Positions 11,932-23,360 of a stretch of DNA of 64,000 nt are shown piece by piece. Each line of letters starts with the position of its first letter. The first letter of the stretch is position 1. Made by a program: the position numbers and the translations under genes. This DNA comes from Glossina fuscipes (taxonomy: Eukaryota > Arthropoda > Insecta > Diptera > Glossinidae). Below the pieces are notes generated by a model. That model was not told the DNA's origin. It saw only the letters and a list, made by a program, of their open reading frames with translations, and did no database searches. The stretch lies in NCBI RefSeq assembly GCF_014805625.2, contig NW_023998415.1, forward strand, positions 31,475,581 to 31,539,580. Reading direction: 5' to 3'.

Positions 11932-12312
11932 TTAATTCTCTTCAGGTCGCATATTACGAGAAGATATGCGAAAAAGTATGATATCATTATGACGAACGCT
12001 TTTGAAAATTGTTTGGTTTGGATAACTTTCCGACAACTCGTCATATAATCTTTTAATTGAGAAAATCGTTATATGAAAAAGTTTCCCCTTTCCTAGTATT
12101 AGTGAAATTGTCTTTTGACATATTAAATGAATGGGGAAAATTTGATTCGAATCGTAGCCATTTCTCGCAGCTTCTCCGATATAATTTCCATACAAAATAC
12201 ATATGTGAAAATAAAATTTAATTTCTAGTATTGATGATGACAATAAAATGAAAAACTTTTTCTGACAAATAAAATTAATTTTGAAGTACGTAGGTCGAAT
12301 TTTAGGACGCAA
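11932..12312 (-). CDS. Unidentified 126-codon ORF, doubtful
   Basis: This is an uninterrupted minus-strand frame without simple-repeat content, unusually long for such AT-rich DNA. The N-terminal half is hydrophobic (FFILLSSSILEIKFYFHICIL). The C-terminal half is polar (KRLYDELSESYPNQ, then RHNDIILFRISSRNMRPEEN). I do not recognise the family. It could be one exon, a decayed transposon frame, or chance. I saw no splice-site or promoter support. Confidence 0.2.
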   Translation of the reverse strand: MRPKIRPTYFKINFICQKKFFILLSSSILEIKFYFHICILYGNYIGEAARNGYDSNQIFPIHLICQKTISLILGKGKLFHITIFSIKRLYDELSESYPNQTIFKSVRHNDIILFRISSRNMRPEEN

Positions 12313-12649
12313 AGAATTTTACATTTCCTATAACATAACCAAGAAAAAAAGAGAGAGATATTGTATTTAGCGAATTAGTGTAGAGTGTTGAAAGATCGGT
12401 TTTGCCCGTTTCAATTTATCCATTTATTTATTTTGATTTGAATTAATTTTTATAACTTTTGATTAATTAAAACGTATTACATTTATTAATAAAATATCTA
12501 AATTGACAAATTATTTTTAACATCTTTTCACTTCAATGCAAACATATTATAATAAATGGGAAAACTTGAAGAATTTAATGGCGAATGCAAACAAAACGGA
12601 AATAAACAATTAAATAAATGTAGTTATTTGTTAATTAATTTTTATTTTA

Positions 12650-13086
12650 TATATCGCCGCCACCCAATGTTGACGGTATATTTATTTTATCAAAACGTTT
12701 GCTACACCCAGAAGGAAACTGCGTCGATCACTTAAACTATATAAACTATATATATATACATTCTTCCTAAACCAATTTCAGTGTACCTATCCGCCTATCC
12801 GCCTATCCGTCTGTCTGTCTATCTGTGTTTCTGTATACCGTCTGTCGACTTCAAATTTGACCCAAACATTGGGATATTGCAATAGGGCCACACGCTTACA
12901 TTACAATACAAATTGCGAGCACGCAACGGACACATCACAAATATTTGCGTGTATATCAGTGATGTATGTCAAAATATTCTAGAGTAAGGGAATTTAGTTT
13001 TTTTGCCCTCATATTTAAGAGAACATTGGTGCGTACAAAAAGTTCGGTCACATTCGAATATAATTTTCATAATTGTTCTCTTTTTG
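12650..13086 (+). mobile_element. DINE/INE-1-like interspersed element, complete-looking copy
   Basis: The start block contains CAAAACGTTTGCTACACCCA and GAAGGAAACTGCGTCGATCA, then an ACTATATATATATACATTC segment. A (C)CTATCCG/(GTCT)n stretch follows near 12790-12830. The internal ACCCAAAC...ATTGCAATAGGGCC block comes next. The copy ends with TTCGGTCACATTCGAATATA followed by ATTTTCATAATTGTT. These are, in order, the conserved blocks of the abundant dipteran Helitron-derived DINE/INE-1-type repeats: a GGAAGC..GACC..TATATA start, CTGTCTGTC in the middle, and a TTCGGC..CCGAATATA...CTTGTT end. At 437 bp, both end blocks are present. It has no coding capacity. Assignment to a Helitron-type family is inferred from this block order. 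Confidence 0.65.
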
Positions 13087-13365
13087 TGTGTTCGATTACA
13101 CACACACACAGCGGTGTTTCTTACGAACTGCTTTCGCAAGATTAGTCATTCGAGAACGATTGCGTATGGCCCACTAAAGCTAAAGGAGAAAATTAATATA
13201 TTTAAAGCACACGTATTAGTCGCAATTAGATCTTTTTGTTTAATTTATTGTCTACAAATTTATTGATGTTAGGATTGCTTGTACTCTTTGCTAAAAGATA
13301 TAACCTCGTCTCGACTTCATCGCGATGTAAAGAAATATAGATAAAAGAATAAAAAAAAACAAATG

Positions 13366-13520
13366 AAAAGATTACAATCGGTAAGGGCTGACTGCTAAAT
13401 ACCCTACATGACTTCGCTTAATATAATTCTACAATTATTTTCGTGATAAAATGCTAAAAGCTATATATCGGTTCCATATGAAGGCTTGCTGTTTTTGTAG
13501 GAGCCCTTTTATGAGATGGT
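13366..13520 (+). repeat. Repeat A, copy 3
   Basis: The blocks are 'ACAATCGGTAAGGGCTGACT', 'CTAAATACCCTACATGACTT', 'ATTTTCGTGATAAAATGCTA', then 'TTTTTGTAGGAGCCCTTTTA'. The order and orientation match the copy at 866-1026. It lies about 280 bases after the DINE-like element at 12650. Confidence 0.5.
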
Positions 13521-13879
13521 GACGATTTCTCAAAAGTGGGCATGATAACACATATACATGGGAAATTGTTATTAATCATCATACTCTGTATGTATTTGTT
13601 ACGGTTGCAAAGAGGACGCCGTGTACAAGGTACGTTGTAAAACACTGAGTCGCCTGAAGTTAGCCTACCGTGCAAGATAGTCAATCAGTTATCAAACACA
13701 CATCGCATGATAGTTGGCAGTAAAAGCTCACATCTTTGACTTTTGTCATCATAATGTAATAAAGGATCTCCTTTGTTTAACATACGTACATATTGTAATA
13801 TCACTCTAGGAACCCATCGATCAATAACCTCTTGCCATTATTATTAAAAAAAAAAGAAAATATAATTCGATTTTCTCAA

Positions 13880-14096
13880 GCCAAGTGATTTTCATAGGCC
13901 TTGGGTTGAAGATCGCTCGTATACATGATTAAGTGAGTTTGGTCGACAGCGAAACAGATGGCACTCAGACGGGACTATACGTTGGATGCATGAAATCTTC
14001 GTAGCCAAGCTCTGTCGATTTTTGACCCATCATTACATGTATATGAGGTTTGGCGATGTCGCGATAAAAGATCACTCGTTTTTTATCGACTAATTC
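13880..14096 (-). mobile_element. mariner transposase C-terminal remnant
   Basis: Reading the minus strand from 14096, a 44-codon frame gives KKRVIFYRDIAKPHIHVMMG, then ELGYEDFMHPTYSP. These match two hallmark mariner blocks: 'viFhhDNArPH' around the second catalytic Asp, and 'eLgWe.l.HPpYSPDLAP' around the third. The spacing between blocks fits the D34D family. In this copy DNARPH has become DIAKPH (Asp kept, Asn lost). The YSPDLAP segment is broken by an in-frame stop at 13965-13967, so the third Asp is gone. Sequence down to about 13880 may be the frayed C-terminus. I saw no TIRs. The copy is dead. Confidence 0.75.
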
Positions 14097-15373
14097 AGAC
14101 TTTAATTTAGAAATTTCTTGATTACATAATCAACATGTGCAGCCTTGTATATATGAGAAGTGAAAAAAAAAGAAAAGAAAAGAAAAGAAACGACTATACG
14201 GCAGAGAACGCTGTCTGATTTTGTGATCTTTTTTATTAAGTGATGATGACCTTGCGTATTTGGTAAAATCTTATAATTGCATGCTATTAATGTGTACGAG
14301 TGTATTATTGCAATGTAATTGTCTGCAAGCATACATGTACAATGAGAAACTTCAGATATTTCTCAAGTATTGTGTCTGATGTTATGTGTGCATGTCAGTA
14401 GTTGCATACGTGTATGGTCACTTATGGTCACGTAACAATGATAGAAAGGAATAGTGTGCCATAATTTCATTTTTATTTCAATTTACTTCATTCTATTGTC
14501 GCTACATGGACTTACTTGCATGTTGATTGTCTAGTTGCGCATACAACTACAACTGAGTTTATGGCCATCCCCTTGCCCAATTCTGTGAAAATGCTTTCTC
14601 ATTTTCGTTTTACCTATTTTTATACTACTGCTTCGTTTTTCTTCTTTCTCTGATAGAAGAGTAAAAGACAAGGACTTTCATTGCATTGCTTTTCATCCTT
14701 TTTTCATTCAATACAATGGCCCCCATTATATTTTAACAACTGAAATGTTTCGCTAATAGAAATCGTATTTTTTATTTTTTTCCTTATTCGTTATATTGTA
14801 TGTGAATGCGAATGCTATTGGTCAGTAGAAGTGAAGGGGAAGCGATAGCTATTCAGTGTGTTTGGTAGTGCAGAACAAAAAAAAAAAAAAAACAGAAGAA
14901 AAGTTCAATATATTGTAGCATTGGTCTTCAATTCTATTCGAGAAAATCAAAAAAATAAAATATCTGAAAAGAAAAAAAAAAAAAGCTTAACACAAATAAT
15001 AGAGTCACGTTTCTTAAGAGGATATTGTGTATATCATGTAAGATTTACTATTCAAAAAGTAACACTAATGTAAAATACGCTATTAAAATAAAATGCTTCA
15101 CAGATATATTATATATATATATATTCTCAATCGTAGATATGTTTGTAACAATTTTTCAAGTTGACTTTATATTGCTTGTGCAACTTTTCTAATGAAAATA
15201 ACTTATCTGGGGATTTCACAAAGATTTTCTTTTACCCTTTTTTTCACTTTGTTATTTCGAATAAATATCTATTTACCACAATACTTTTTTGCATATTTTA
15301 CGGCTGGTAAAAACTAGAAAGCAGCTTTTGCCGCTCAACTCATTTGTAAGCTTTACATAAAATCAAATGTTAA

Positions 15374-15411
<38 letters not shown>

Positions 15412-15644
15412 GCTGGAGATTGTCGATAATAGTTGAGAAATTATTTTTCATTTGTAGATATTAGCCAAAAAGTTGTTCATTCTGCGCTAAGCTTTGCTTT
15501 GCCGCTTTTTTGATTATCCTTTGGAAGATGCGGGCAATATAGTTTGTCCTTATCGATGTTACACTCTAATCTGCTTAAAGTATTCCCCATGAAATACATA
15601 TATATCCTTGATTAAAGTAAAACTATGCCTCCGTAAATTTATCT
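14097..15644. other. Gene-free AT-rich stretch
   Basis: It holds an (AAAAG)n array at 14163-14190, poly-A runs near 14878 and 14971, and (TA)n at about 15103-15124 and 15378-15408. No coding signal was seen. Confidence 0.55.
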
Positions 15645-15885
15645 ATCTCTTCGCCGCCCATTGTTGGGGTCATGATCTTAAAAATTCATATAGATAGATA
15701 GATTTCTTCCTGTTTTGTACTAAACTGGCTAAGTATAATCGTTGTTGACAGATAAGGACTAAGTTGACAACTGTAGGTGAGCTATTTTCAAATACGTCCA
15801 CTTTGGGAAAAAAATTATCTTGTCATTGTTTTATTTTCGGTTCGGTTCACTTCGGTAAAAAATATGATCTTGTCGTTGTATTATT

Positions 15886-16083
15886 TTAGGTTCGAATTGA
15901 TGGGGATTTCAGAATAACTTCCAAGTCAAGTATATCTTGCAAACTTCTCGCAGCATATTTCGCCTTTGAAAGAATAATTCGACTTTTCACGCTAGCCATG
16001 GAAGGCCCCAATCTGTAATTGATTTTAAAATTGCGATATTTCAAAGGGGCGAGATCTGATTTGTACATAGGATGGAGCAGCAC
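15886..16083 (-). mobile_element. Second mariner transposase remnant
   Basis: The minus-strand frame starting at 16083 reads LLHPMYKSDLAPLKYRNF. It aligns with the mariner 'L.HPpYSPDLAPsDYhlF' block that carries the last catalytic Asp. Here the Asp of DLAP is kept, but the following D of SDY is changed. The 65-codon frame continues without further clear motifs. Upstream the frame is shifted (REKN..TELC resembling a frayed 'K..EL'). It lies about 1.8 kb from the copy at 13880 on the same strand but is clearly a different copy. Confidence 0.6.
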
Positions 16084-16650
16084 AGCTCTGTTTAGTTCTT
16101 TTCACGTTTTTTCTGCGAAATCACTTTATTTGCTTATTGCGACAATTTTTCTTGCTTGAGTCAATTGCGATTAAGACTTTCAACCGACAGCTTTATTGCA
16201 TTTGAGTAGAAGAATATCCCGCGCCGTCGTCTATATTGATAGTTGGAAGCTTTTCACTCCTTCGACACTCAGAAGTGCTATTCTTCGAATCAAGAAAGAA
16301 AAGTAAAACTTTCTGTTTTATTGTTATTGAAGAAAATACATGGAAAGTATAAAAACCCAATATTCTGCACTTCTGTACTGATGTAGTATTAGTTATGTCA
16401 CGACTTGAAACTATATTCCAAGTAACGTACTTTCTTAAAATTGAATTCGTAAAAATGGAATGATGACTGGATGACGTGGAAATTGTTAATATAAAATGAG
16501 ATTAATTTGTTAAATAAATTGAGAAAAAGTAATTATTGCTATCAATGACTTGCCACCTCGAACGCATAATAGCTGAGCTTTTAAGCATCCTTGGCAAATT
16601 TTTAGGTATTTAATCAAGGTTGAAAGGAAACATTCAAGATCTGTCTTCTA

Positions 16651-17499
16651 TTATACCCATTACCGAAAGATGAGGGATGGATCCAATTTGTCAAAACATT
16701 TGTCATCCCCAAAAGCATCAGAGGCCCTACAAGGTATATACATACTTGGTCCGTATTAAATTTTAAATCGATTCAAGTATGTCCGTCTGATCATGTATGT
16801 AACGTCTGTTGTAAACAGTCTCCTGGCCGGAAAAACGAAGCTATCGTCTTCGAATGGACGAAGTATTCGAAGTTCGTGCGCGCAAGCTGGTATTGAAAAT
16901 CGCCAAAATCGTTCGAAGGACATATTTACAGTAGCATGGAAAGTGGGCACATCTTTGTTTTTGAAAAGGGGTAAAAAATTGGTTTTTTGCTCATTACTCA
17001 TAAGCTATAGTAGATAAATTTACAAAAAGCTGAACGCATATTCTATGGGCTGAACTGTGCAAAAACTTATTCATTTTTTTTTTAAAATACCTTTATAAGG
17101 CGTAGAAACAAGCTTCAAAAACCCCATAAATTATATAAATTCTTGGCAAAGTTTTATATATGGAGTGCACCTCAAAAATGTCCGTATGTTTTGTCTGCGC
17201 AACTGTGTAGTTTTTGTGGGAAATATTCTACCGTTAGTGAAAATAAAGATGATATCACTGATAAATTTGCAGAAGAATTTAAAAGTGACTTGAACTTTTC
17301 CAACGGCACGGCTATAGCTCCCGCAAGCGTATGCGACAAAAACTTTTATTTTGAAAATAGAAAAATCAGTCGACCGCCCACTCCATATTATAGAGTGTGA
17401 ACATAGAGTTCTTTAATTTTTTTTTGTCTTTGTTCGGATAACGATACGATGGGTATAAAGGATTCGGCCACGAGTGAATATAATTTTCTTGCTTGTTTT
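16651..17499 (+). mobile_element. DINE/INE-1-like interspersed element, long copy with an internal ORF
   Basis: The start is TATACCCATTACCGAAAGAT, then CAATTTGTCAAAACATTTGT, CATCAGAGGCCCTACAAGGT, and CGATTCAAGTATGTCCGTCT. The middle carries an AAAGTGGGCAC..TTTTTGAAAAGGGG segment. The end block is GGGTATAAAGGATTCGGCCA followed by CGAGTGAATATAATTTTCTT and GCTTGTTTT. Both termini fit the same dipteran repeat family as 12650-13086. At about 849 bp it is nearly twice that copy. The extra length contains the cysteine-motif ORF at 17143-17400, which is either nested or captured. Confidence 0.62.
17143..17400 (+). pseudogene. Small cysteine-motif ORF (copy 1), unidentified family
   Basis: The frame of about 85 residues reads KCPYVLSAQLCSFCGKYSTV, then SENKDDITDKFAEEFKSDLN, then APASVC. 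The pattern is C-x2-C, about 40 residues, then C, as in a small zinc-binding module; a fourth ligand is not obvious. A diverged relative lies at 25964-26155: LCSFCGKYSTVSEN aligns with LCSSCNKYSLVREN, and about half of the 29 residues from LCS onwards are identical. The match is in-frame with residue-level conservation, which argues that this was once protein-coding. It sits inside a DINE-like repeat, so it may have been spread by, or landed in, that element. I do not recognise the family. No start context or promoter is evident. Confidence 0.4.
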
Positions 17500-17640
17500 G
17501 AACGGAAAATGAAAATGTTTATGAAGATGTATTGCATTTAGCATGGAGAGAAAGAAATTTGAAAGACGTAAAATTATTTAAAAGTTTTGGTTTTACAATC
17601 TTTTTTTCATATATATTGGATACAATTGAATTTTTGTGTG

Positions 17641-17770
17641 CCCTACACAACTTCTGGTTGAGGGTATATTAAGACTTGACATGCAATCACCTTTTATCGA
17701 TTGATTCAAAATTTATTTTTAAAATTGACTCAAGCTTGTCTGTCCGTTTGTCTGTCTGTCTGTCTTGCGT
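17641..17770 (+). mobile_element. DINE-like start-block fragment
   Basis: The segment reads CTTCTGGTTGAGGGTATATT, then AAAATTGACTCAAGCTTGTC and TGTCCGTTTGTCTGTCTGTC. This is the start-to-CTGTCTGTC part of the same repeat family. No end block was found nearby, so the copy is truncated. Confidence 0.5.
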
Positions 17771-19819
17771 TCAAAACGGCAAAAACTGTATTAAGATTAA
17801 GAATCGAATATCCATCCGTTTACCAGGCTCCATGTTAGCTGTTCACTGAGTATTTGAAGATGCGGCAATTAAAATAGAAATATGAAATTTTACACGTATA
17901 CCTACAATAATTATTGATCTGAGATTTGGATGCAATTTGGATGATTGATCAAAATGCCTTTCTTCATATTGAATTGTACTAACTCTAGTATTCTTATGAT
18001 ATTTTGTTTTTCATTGCCTAACACCTTCACTATTACTCGTTAATCAGTACCTCAAACGCAGCCATCCGTTTACATGGCAATAATTTGCTTAGCGCTGGTG
18101 TTGTATGTACTGTAAAATTTGCATCGCTGAAATACTGAAGGTTTTATTGATTCTACGCTGAAATTCGCGTTAAGGAAATTTACGGAATTTCACGGCACCA
18201 TACTTATATACGAATGGTTATGTGCGGTTTTCATTTTCTTCACATCTCACTTTTAGTACTTGTCTGGCTTTAATTTGTTAAGTAAATATGAAATTGTATG
18301 CATTTACTCTCAATTAAAGTTTATTACGGGCGTTTGCATCTTCTACACTAGATGGATAGCAAAGGAAATGAATGTGTGTTCACGAGTGCGAAATTACTTC
18401 CGTCGTCGCTCCCATACCAACTATCATCGTCAGCTTAATATCAACTAACAGATAAGGCATCATTGCTGGTAACGCTATAGACGAGAATTTTGATATTGAT
18501 TGTTTATAATTCGTATAACGAACGATTCGTGTTCCTATAAATGATACACAAATTTATTTCTGTGCATAGAGCGTGAATGTACGAATAACAGAAATACATT
18601 ATGCTGACTATGCATCAGCTGCAATATGAAAAAGAAAATCTTTTATTATACATTTGTATTTCAGGTGCATATTTATGTTGGTCTTGCGTCTGTCGTCTTG
18701 CGTATACATTCATAATATCCTCGCTATATCCGTTTCCCTCTGCGTTATGAGTTGCGTATGTGCGCAAATTGTAGGTATATGCACGTCACATATTTCCCAT
18801 CATCTGGCTTGAGTATAGCAATTCGTTTACATTTCCATTATTTCTCTTTCATTTCGTTTCTTTCGTTTGGCTCTTATTTCGCTTTTAGTTATTATGTATG
18901 TTATGCGTTGTATTTCCTGCAGTACGTTTGTTCAAAAAACAAAACAAAAAAAAAAAAAATATTGGAAAGAATTTTAAAGATTTTTATTTTATTTTCCGCT
19001 ATATTCGGTCTTTACTTGATCCCCGATTTTATGCTTTGTATTTCCGTTATAATTGTAATGATTACTTTTTCACATGCTTGCGACTGTTATATGTAACGTA
19101 AAACTTACCGTCTGCTTGACACAGGCACACGACGCACATCCGAATATACGCGCGCGCGTGTATACGGGAAAAATGCGCGCGGACAGCAGATTTAGTAGGT
19201 AAACGTTATGGACTGCGAATCATGCATGCTAATAAAACGGTCCAGTAGTATTTTGGGAAGATTTTTGCTTCCAGCTTACAAAGCAACAAAAAAACAAAAA
19301 AAAAATCAAAAAAAAAAAATAAAACCAAACAACTGCCAAGCTTATAAACGGCTTATGGGATATTTTTCATTTCCTTTTTTTTTTATATACATATATATAT
19401 ATATATATATAATTTTTTTTTTCTTGTGTTCCATTTATTGCAACTAAAGCTGAATTATATTGAATGCAGAGCAAAGCATTAAAGCCATATATTTCGCAAA
19501 TTTTTTATTCGTCCTTAAAGAATATCAGATACACAATAGTGGAATGTTATTAAAAAATGTTATGAGCAATTTTTGCACAAAAATTGGAAACAGCAAAACA
19601 AACTATTGCCGGGGCTTTTAAAATTAGAAATTTGCTCGACTGTTCAATTGGGGTTTGTAGCTGTCGCTAAGAGACAAATATAATACATTTAATAGCGTTG
19701 TTTCGCTTTTCTTCATTGTTCGTTTTTAATCATCTCTAACACGTTCCCGATATCTCATATTTTCGAGATGTTTCTGAACAATAGAAAGAAAACTCTGAAT
19801 TAACATAGACATGCTAGTC

Positions 19820-20120
19820 GACCTAATCGACCTGCTCGTTTGCCTATCTCTCTATGCAATATCTTTCGTGACTATCCGCGTCGTCAGCACTTCCATCCGT
19901 TTCTAAGGGCAAACGTCGCATGTATTATGTGCCCATCCTTCTGTTTTTTCCTTCCTACCTCTCTTTGGTGATCTCTTTATTTATATATGATTTTTCTGCC
20001 TGTCTTTCCAGAATCTACATATGGATCCTTCATTCCGCCCGATTGTCCCACTTTACCCCCAATACTTTCATTTGTTCGTTCTTCACCTCTATCTATCTCT
20101 TCTCTACCCTCTATCTATCA
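19820..20120. repeat. Degenerate pyrimidine-rich (CTAT/CCAT/TTCG-type) tract
   Basis: On the plus strand the tract is a C/T-rich run of near-tetranucleotide steps (TCTATCTATC, CATCCG, TTCGTTC). It is too degenerate to be a clean microsatellite. Similar tracts occur at 21990-22440 and 26560-26770. Confidence 0.5.
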
Positions 20121-21989
20121 TCTGCCAATAGGGAAGTTTTTATCCTTTTTTCGAATAATTCTTTATTCATCGGTGAAGGATGTTGATAAGTTAATCATCT
20201 TATTTCGTGAATAGTATGATCTTGTATGATCTTGTACTAAATCGAGTGCGAGTTTAAATGTGTGGTTAACAACAAATTGTAAGGAAAATTTAAATGTTAA
20301 ATATTTATCGCAAACTAAAAAAGTTTGCTTAATAAAATGAGAAATAAAGTTAAGACTTTAATGCCAATCATTAAATATAATGAATTGCTGTACATTGACA
20401 GCTGTCATCTTAAGAGGAAGCAAGCATAAAAAATTTTGTATGCATGTATATTTTCTTCATAGTATTTATCATTATAAATATTGTTGATAACTGTCAGAGG
20501 CTTCATTTCCCCTTTTTAACATAATTTATATATGCACAACATTTACAAATGTACGCGCACTTAACTAAGAGAATGCAATTTGTCTGCTTATTATCTTAAC
20601 GTAACTTTATGCACCGCTTGAGTAATAGTAATAGTCCTTCAATTATTTGTGTCTTAACATTTAATGGCATTAAATTTGATTTTTGTAATATTTTTCAGCA
20701 GATACTTTAAGTTTTTAAGTTAAATATAAATGAAATGAAAACAACGCTGGTTGCACGCACATTCGTTTATTTATTATACAAAAATGATTATCAAAATTTT
20801 CTTTTAACATTGACGCAGTTAGGTTAGAAGCAATGCAAGTTTGCAAGCAATTATCTAAACTGTAATTAGTTTTTTTTGGCGCTCGATGTAGCTAATGTCC
20901 TTCAATTTATACCTCTTTTTATCAAAGTGTTTTAATTTGATGACTTTTTGCATTGAGTTGAAATAGTTTTTATTGGTATTTTAAGATTGTAAATGTAATC
21001 GTAATTATCAGTCATAATCGATACATATAAACCACAAATAAATAAATACGTATGAGTTGCCACATTTCTCTTATGTTACAAATGTAAATTTTGCATTGAA
21101 AAAAATTGCAAGGAGTCTGCTGCATTGTCCTGCAAAGACGTAATCGTGAGACGCAGCCTTCCTTCTTCTTTTATTGAACTGAATAAACAATGAATTCATT
21201 TAGTTAATGAAATGGAAATTATTTTCTGGTCACATGCATGCGTTAATTGTTGCCAAGTTGAAAAATATTATAAAATATCTACAAGAGATTTTGCTTCTGC
21301 ATCCTTTATGCAGCTCACTTTTGTCGGCTACATGTTCTTTTTTTTACTTTAGCTGCTTTTGGCAGTCCTTTTTATTTGCTCGCATTGCTCTTCTGCTGCC
21401 AGCAGCTTCTTAGGCGCTTGCAAACTTGTAACGAAATTGTCAGTTCACTCAAACCTATTTCGCAGGATTGGACTTTAATATGAAATACATTAACGCCCGA
21501 CATGCACTGCTCACGAAAACATGACTTCAAAATTTACTTGGTCTTTATTAACTGCGGACGGCTAGTGTTGTTGTTATTATTATTATAGTAAGAACATTTT
21601 CCTAAGAATAGTCCGGAATGATGTATGATATAAATGATGAATTATAAAGGAACCAGAAGAGGTTGTTCATATATGAGTTGACTGAACAGAAGGCCGGCTC
21701 AACTTAATTGGAAAATCACTCGTTAATTATAGACTTTTTATAAAGTCGATCGTGAATATCTTTGATCCGAATTTCGAAATGGCTGTAAAAAATAGCCCCA
21801 ATCAGGTGTACCAAGATCGCAAGTTATAAGATGAAATTTTCGATTTTCTCCGAGATTATATCATTGTTTGGTACCCGATCAAGTCAGCTTTTTAACTATA
21901 TCTTCCTAACACAACATTAGACAGATTTCTTTTGTCTTAATTTGACCAGAAAGTGTATTAAATTTAGTGGAAATCGATACAAGTCACGG

Positions 21990-22440
21990 ATATTTCGAAA
22001 AGTATGTAATGTTCAACTGTCCGTCTTCTCGACTAATTTAATGCGTTCCGTCAATTTCCTGCTTAAAAGTAGGATGCCATTGTGTTGTTGTGCCGTTTTG
22101 AACGATCTAGAGTATTTATTTTTCGGGCTCTTTGTGTGTTCGTCGTTAAATTCGTCGTTCTTCTGCTTCTACATCCGTCTATCTTTCTAAATATATGTCT
22201 TGTTGGCTGATTGCCTATCCATTGATCTGTCTAACCAATTGTTCGCTCTTTTGCCTATTGACTCGTTTCTTCGTCCATTCAAACCCTTTTCTCACCAATC
22301 CAATTATTCGTTAATCTACCTATTCGACCTTTCAAATGCTCATTCATTTCTCTATCAGTCCATTAATTCAGCACGTCAACCACTGATCGGTCAATCTATT
22401 TTGCGGGCCATCAATTGATTCCTCTGTTCATGCATACGCG
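21990..22440. repeat. Degenerate pyrimidine-rich (ATTC/CCAT-type) tract
   Basis: On the plus strand it is rich in ATTC, CCAT, TCTAT and GTTC steps over about 450 bases. It looks like an old, mutated tetranucleotide satellite. The open frames here (for example 22200-22418) follow from the pyrimidine bias, which depletes stop codons. Confidence 0.5.
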
Positions 22441-23316
22441 TTTCGCGTGCAGTTCTTGCTTAATTCATTCATTTTCCGACTTCAAGGTAAGAAACTGAAG
22501 ACCCACAAATATTTTAAACATAGTGTCAGGTAAAATGCCCCCTTCTTCTTTTAAAATGAAATTCGTACCTTTGAATTATGATTTTAGGATAGCCTTCTTA
22601 CTTAGGACTATTTACATGAACTCATATTTAACATGTTCTAATGCTTCTTCTATCTTCGGTCTTGTACGTTTCTATATTACGATTTAACTCTCAAGGTCAG
22701 ACTGACTTTGCTTTTCAGAGATACTAATCTACCTATATGTCCTTCTCAATATCAAATTTTCATCCACAGATTCTTCGATTTTATGCCAATCGCAACCTGC
22801 ATGAGGTTATTGTACTGTACTTTAAGACATTAATGGAAACTAAGTTTCGTTCCGATAATTTTGCAGATCCTTTTACATGCTGCCAGATATCACGGGCATT
22901 TATGTTATGTTATTTTTGCCTGTCGTCATCTGCGTAAGGCGCATTTATTTTCTCTGGCCTTGCCATCTAAAACATCCAAACTTGTCTTTACTTGCTTGCG
23001 TTACTTTTGCGAAAATTTTGTTTTGTAGGCAATTTGACAATTTTCCTGGGGACATAGCTTATCAGATGTGTGTTTTTCCTTACGATGCTTGCTTGGGTTT
23101 GATGTGGATCTAAGATTCGTATTAATGTCTTTTAATTAAAAATTTCTATGGAAATAAGGAAAGTTATGAGATCGAGAAGTCCTTGAGCTCAAGACCAAAA
23201 ATTTGAATGAGTTTTTCACGTGTTACCAGTTTTCATAGTGTTTCGTGTAACATCGAAATCAAACGATGTTAAAAAATATCGAAAAGTGAACGATAACTTT
23301 ACAGTTTACGTAGATT

Positions 23317-23321
23317 GTGTT

Positions 23322-23354
<33 letters not shown>

Positions 23355-23360
23355 GTGTGT
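23317..23360. repeat. (GT)n microsatellite
   Basis: About 22 GT-type dinucleotides, with TATG interruptions at the 3' side. Confidence 0.9.
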
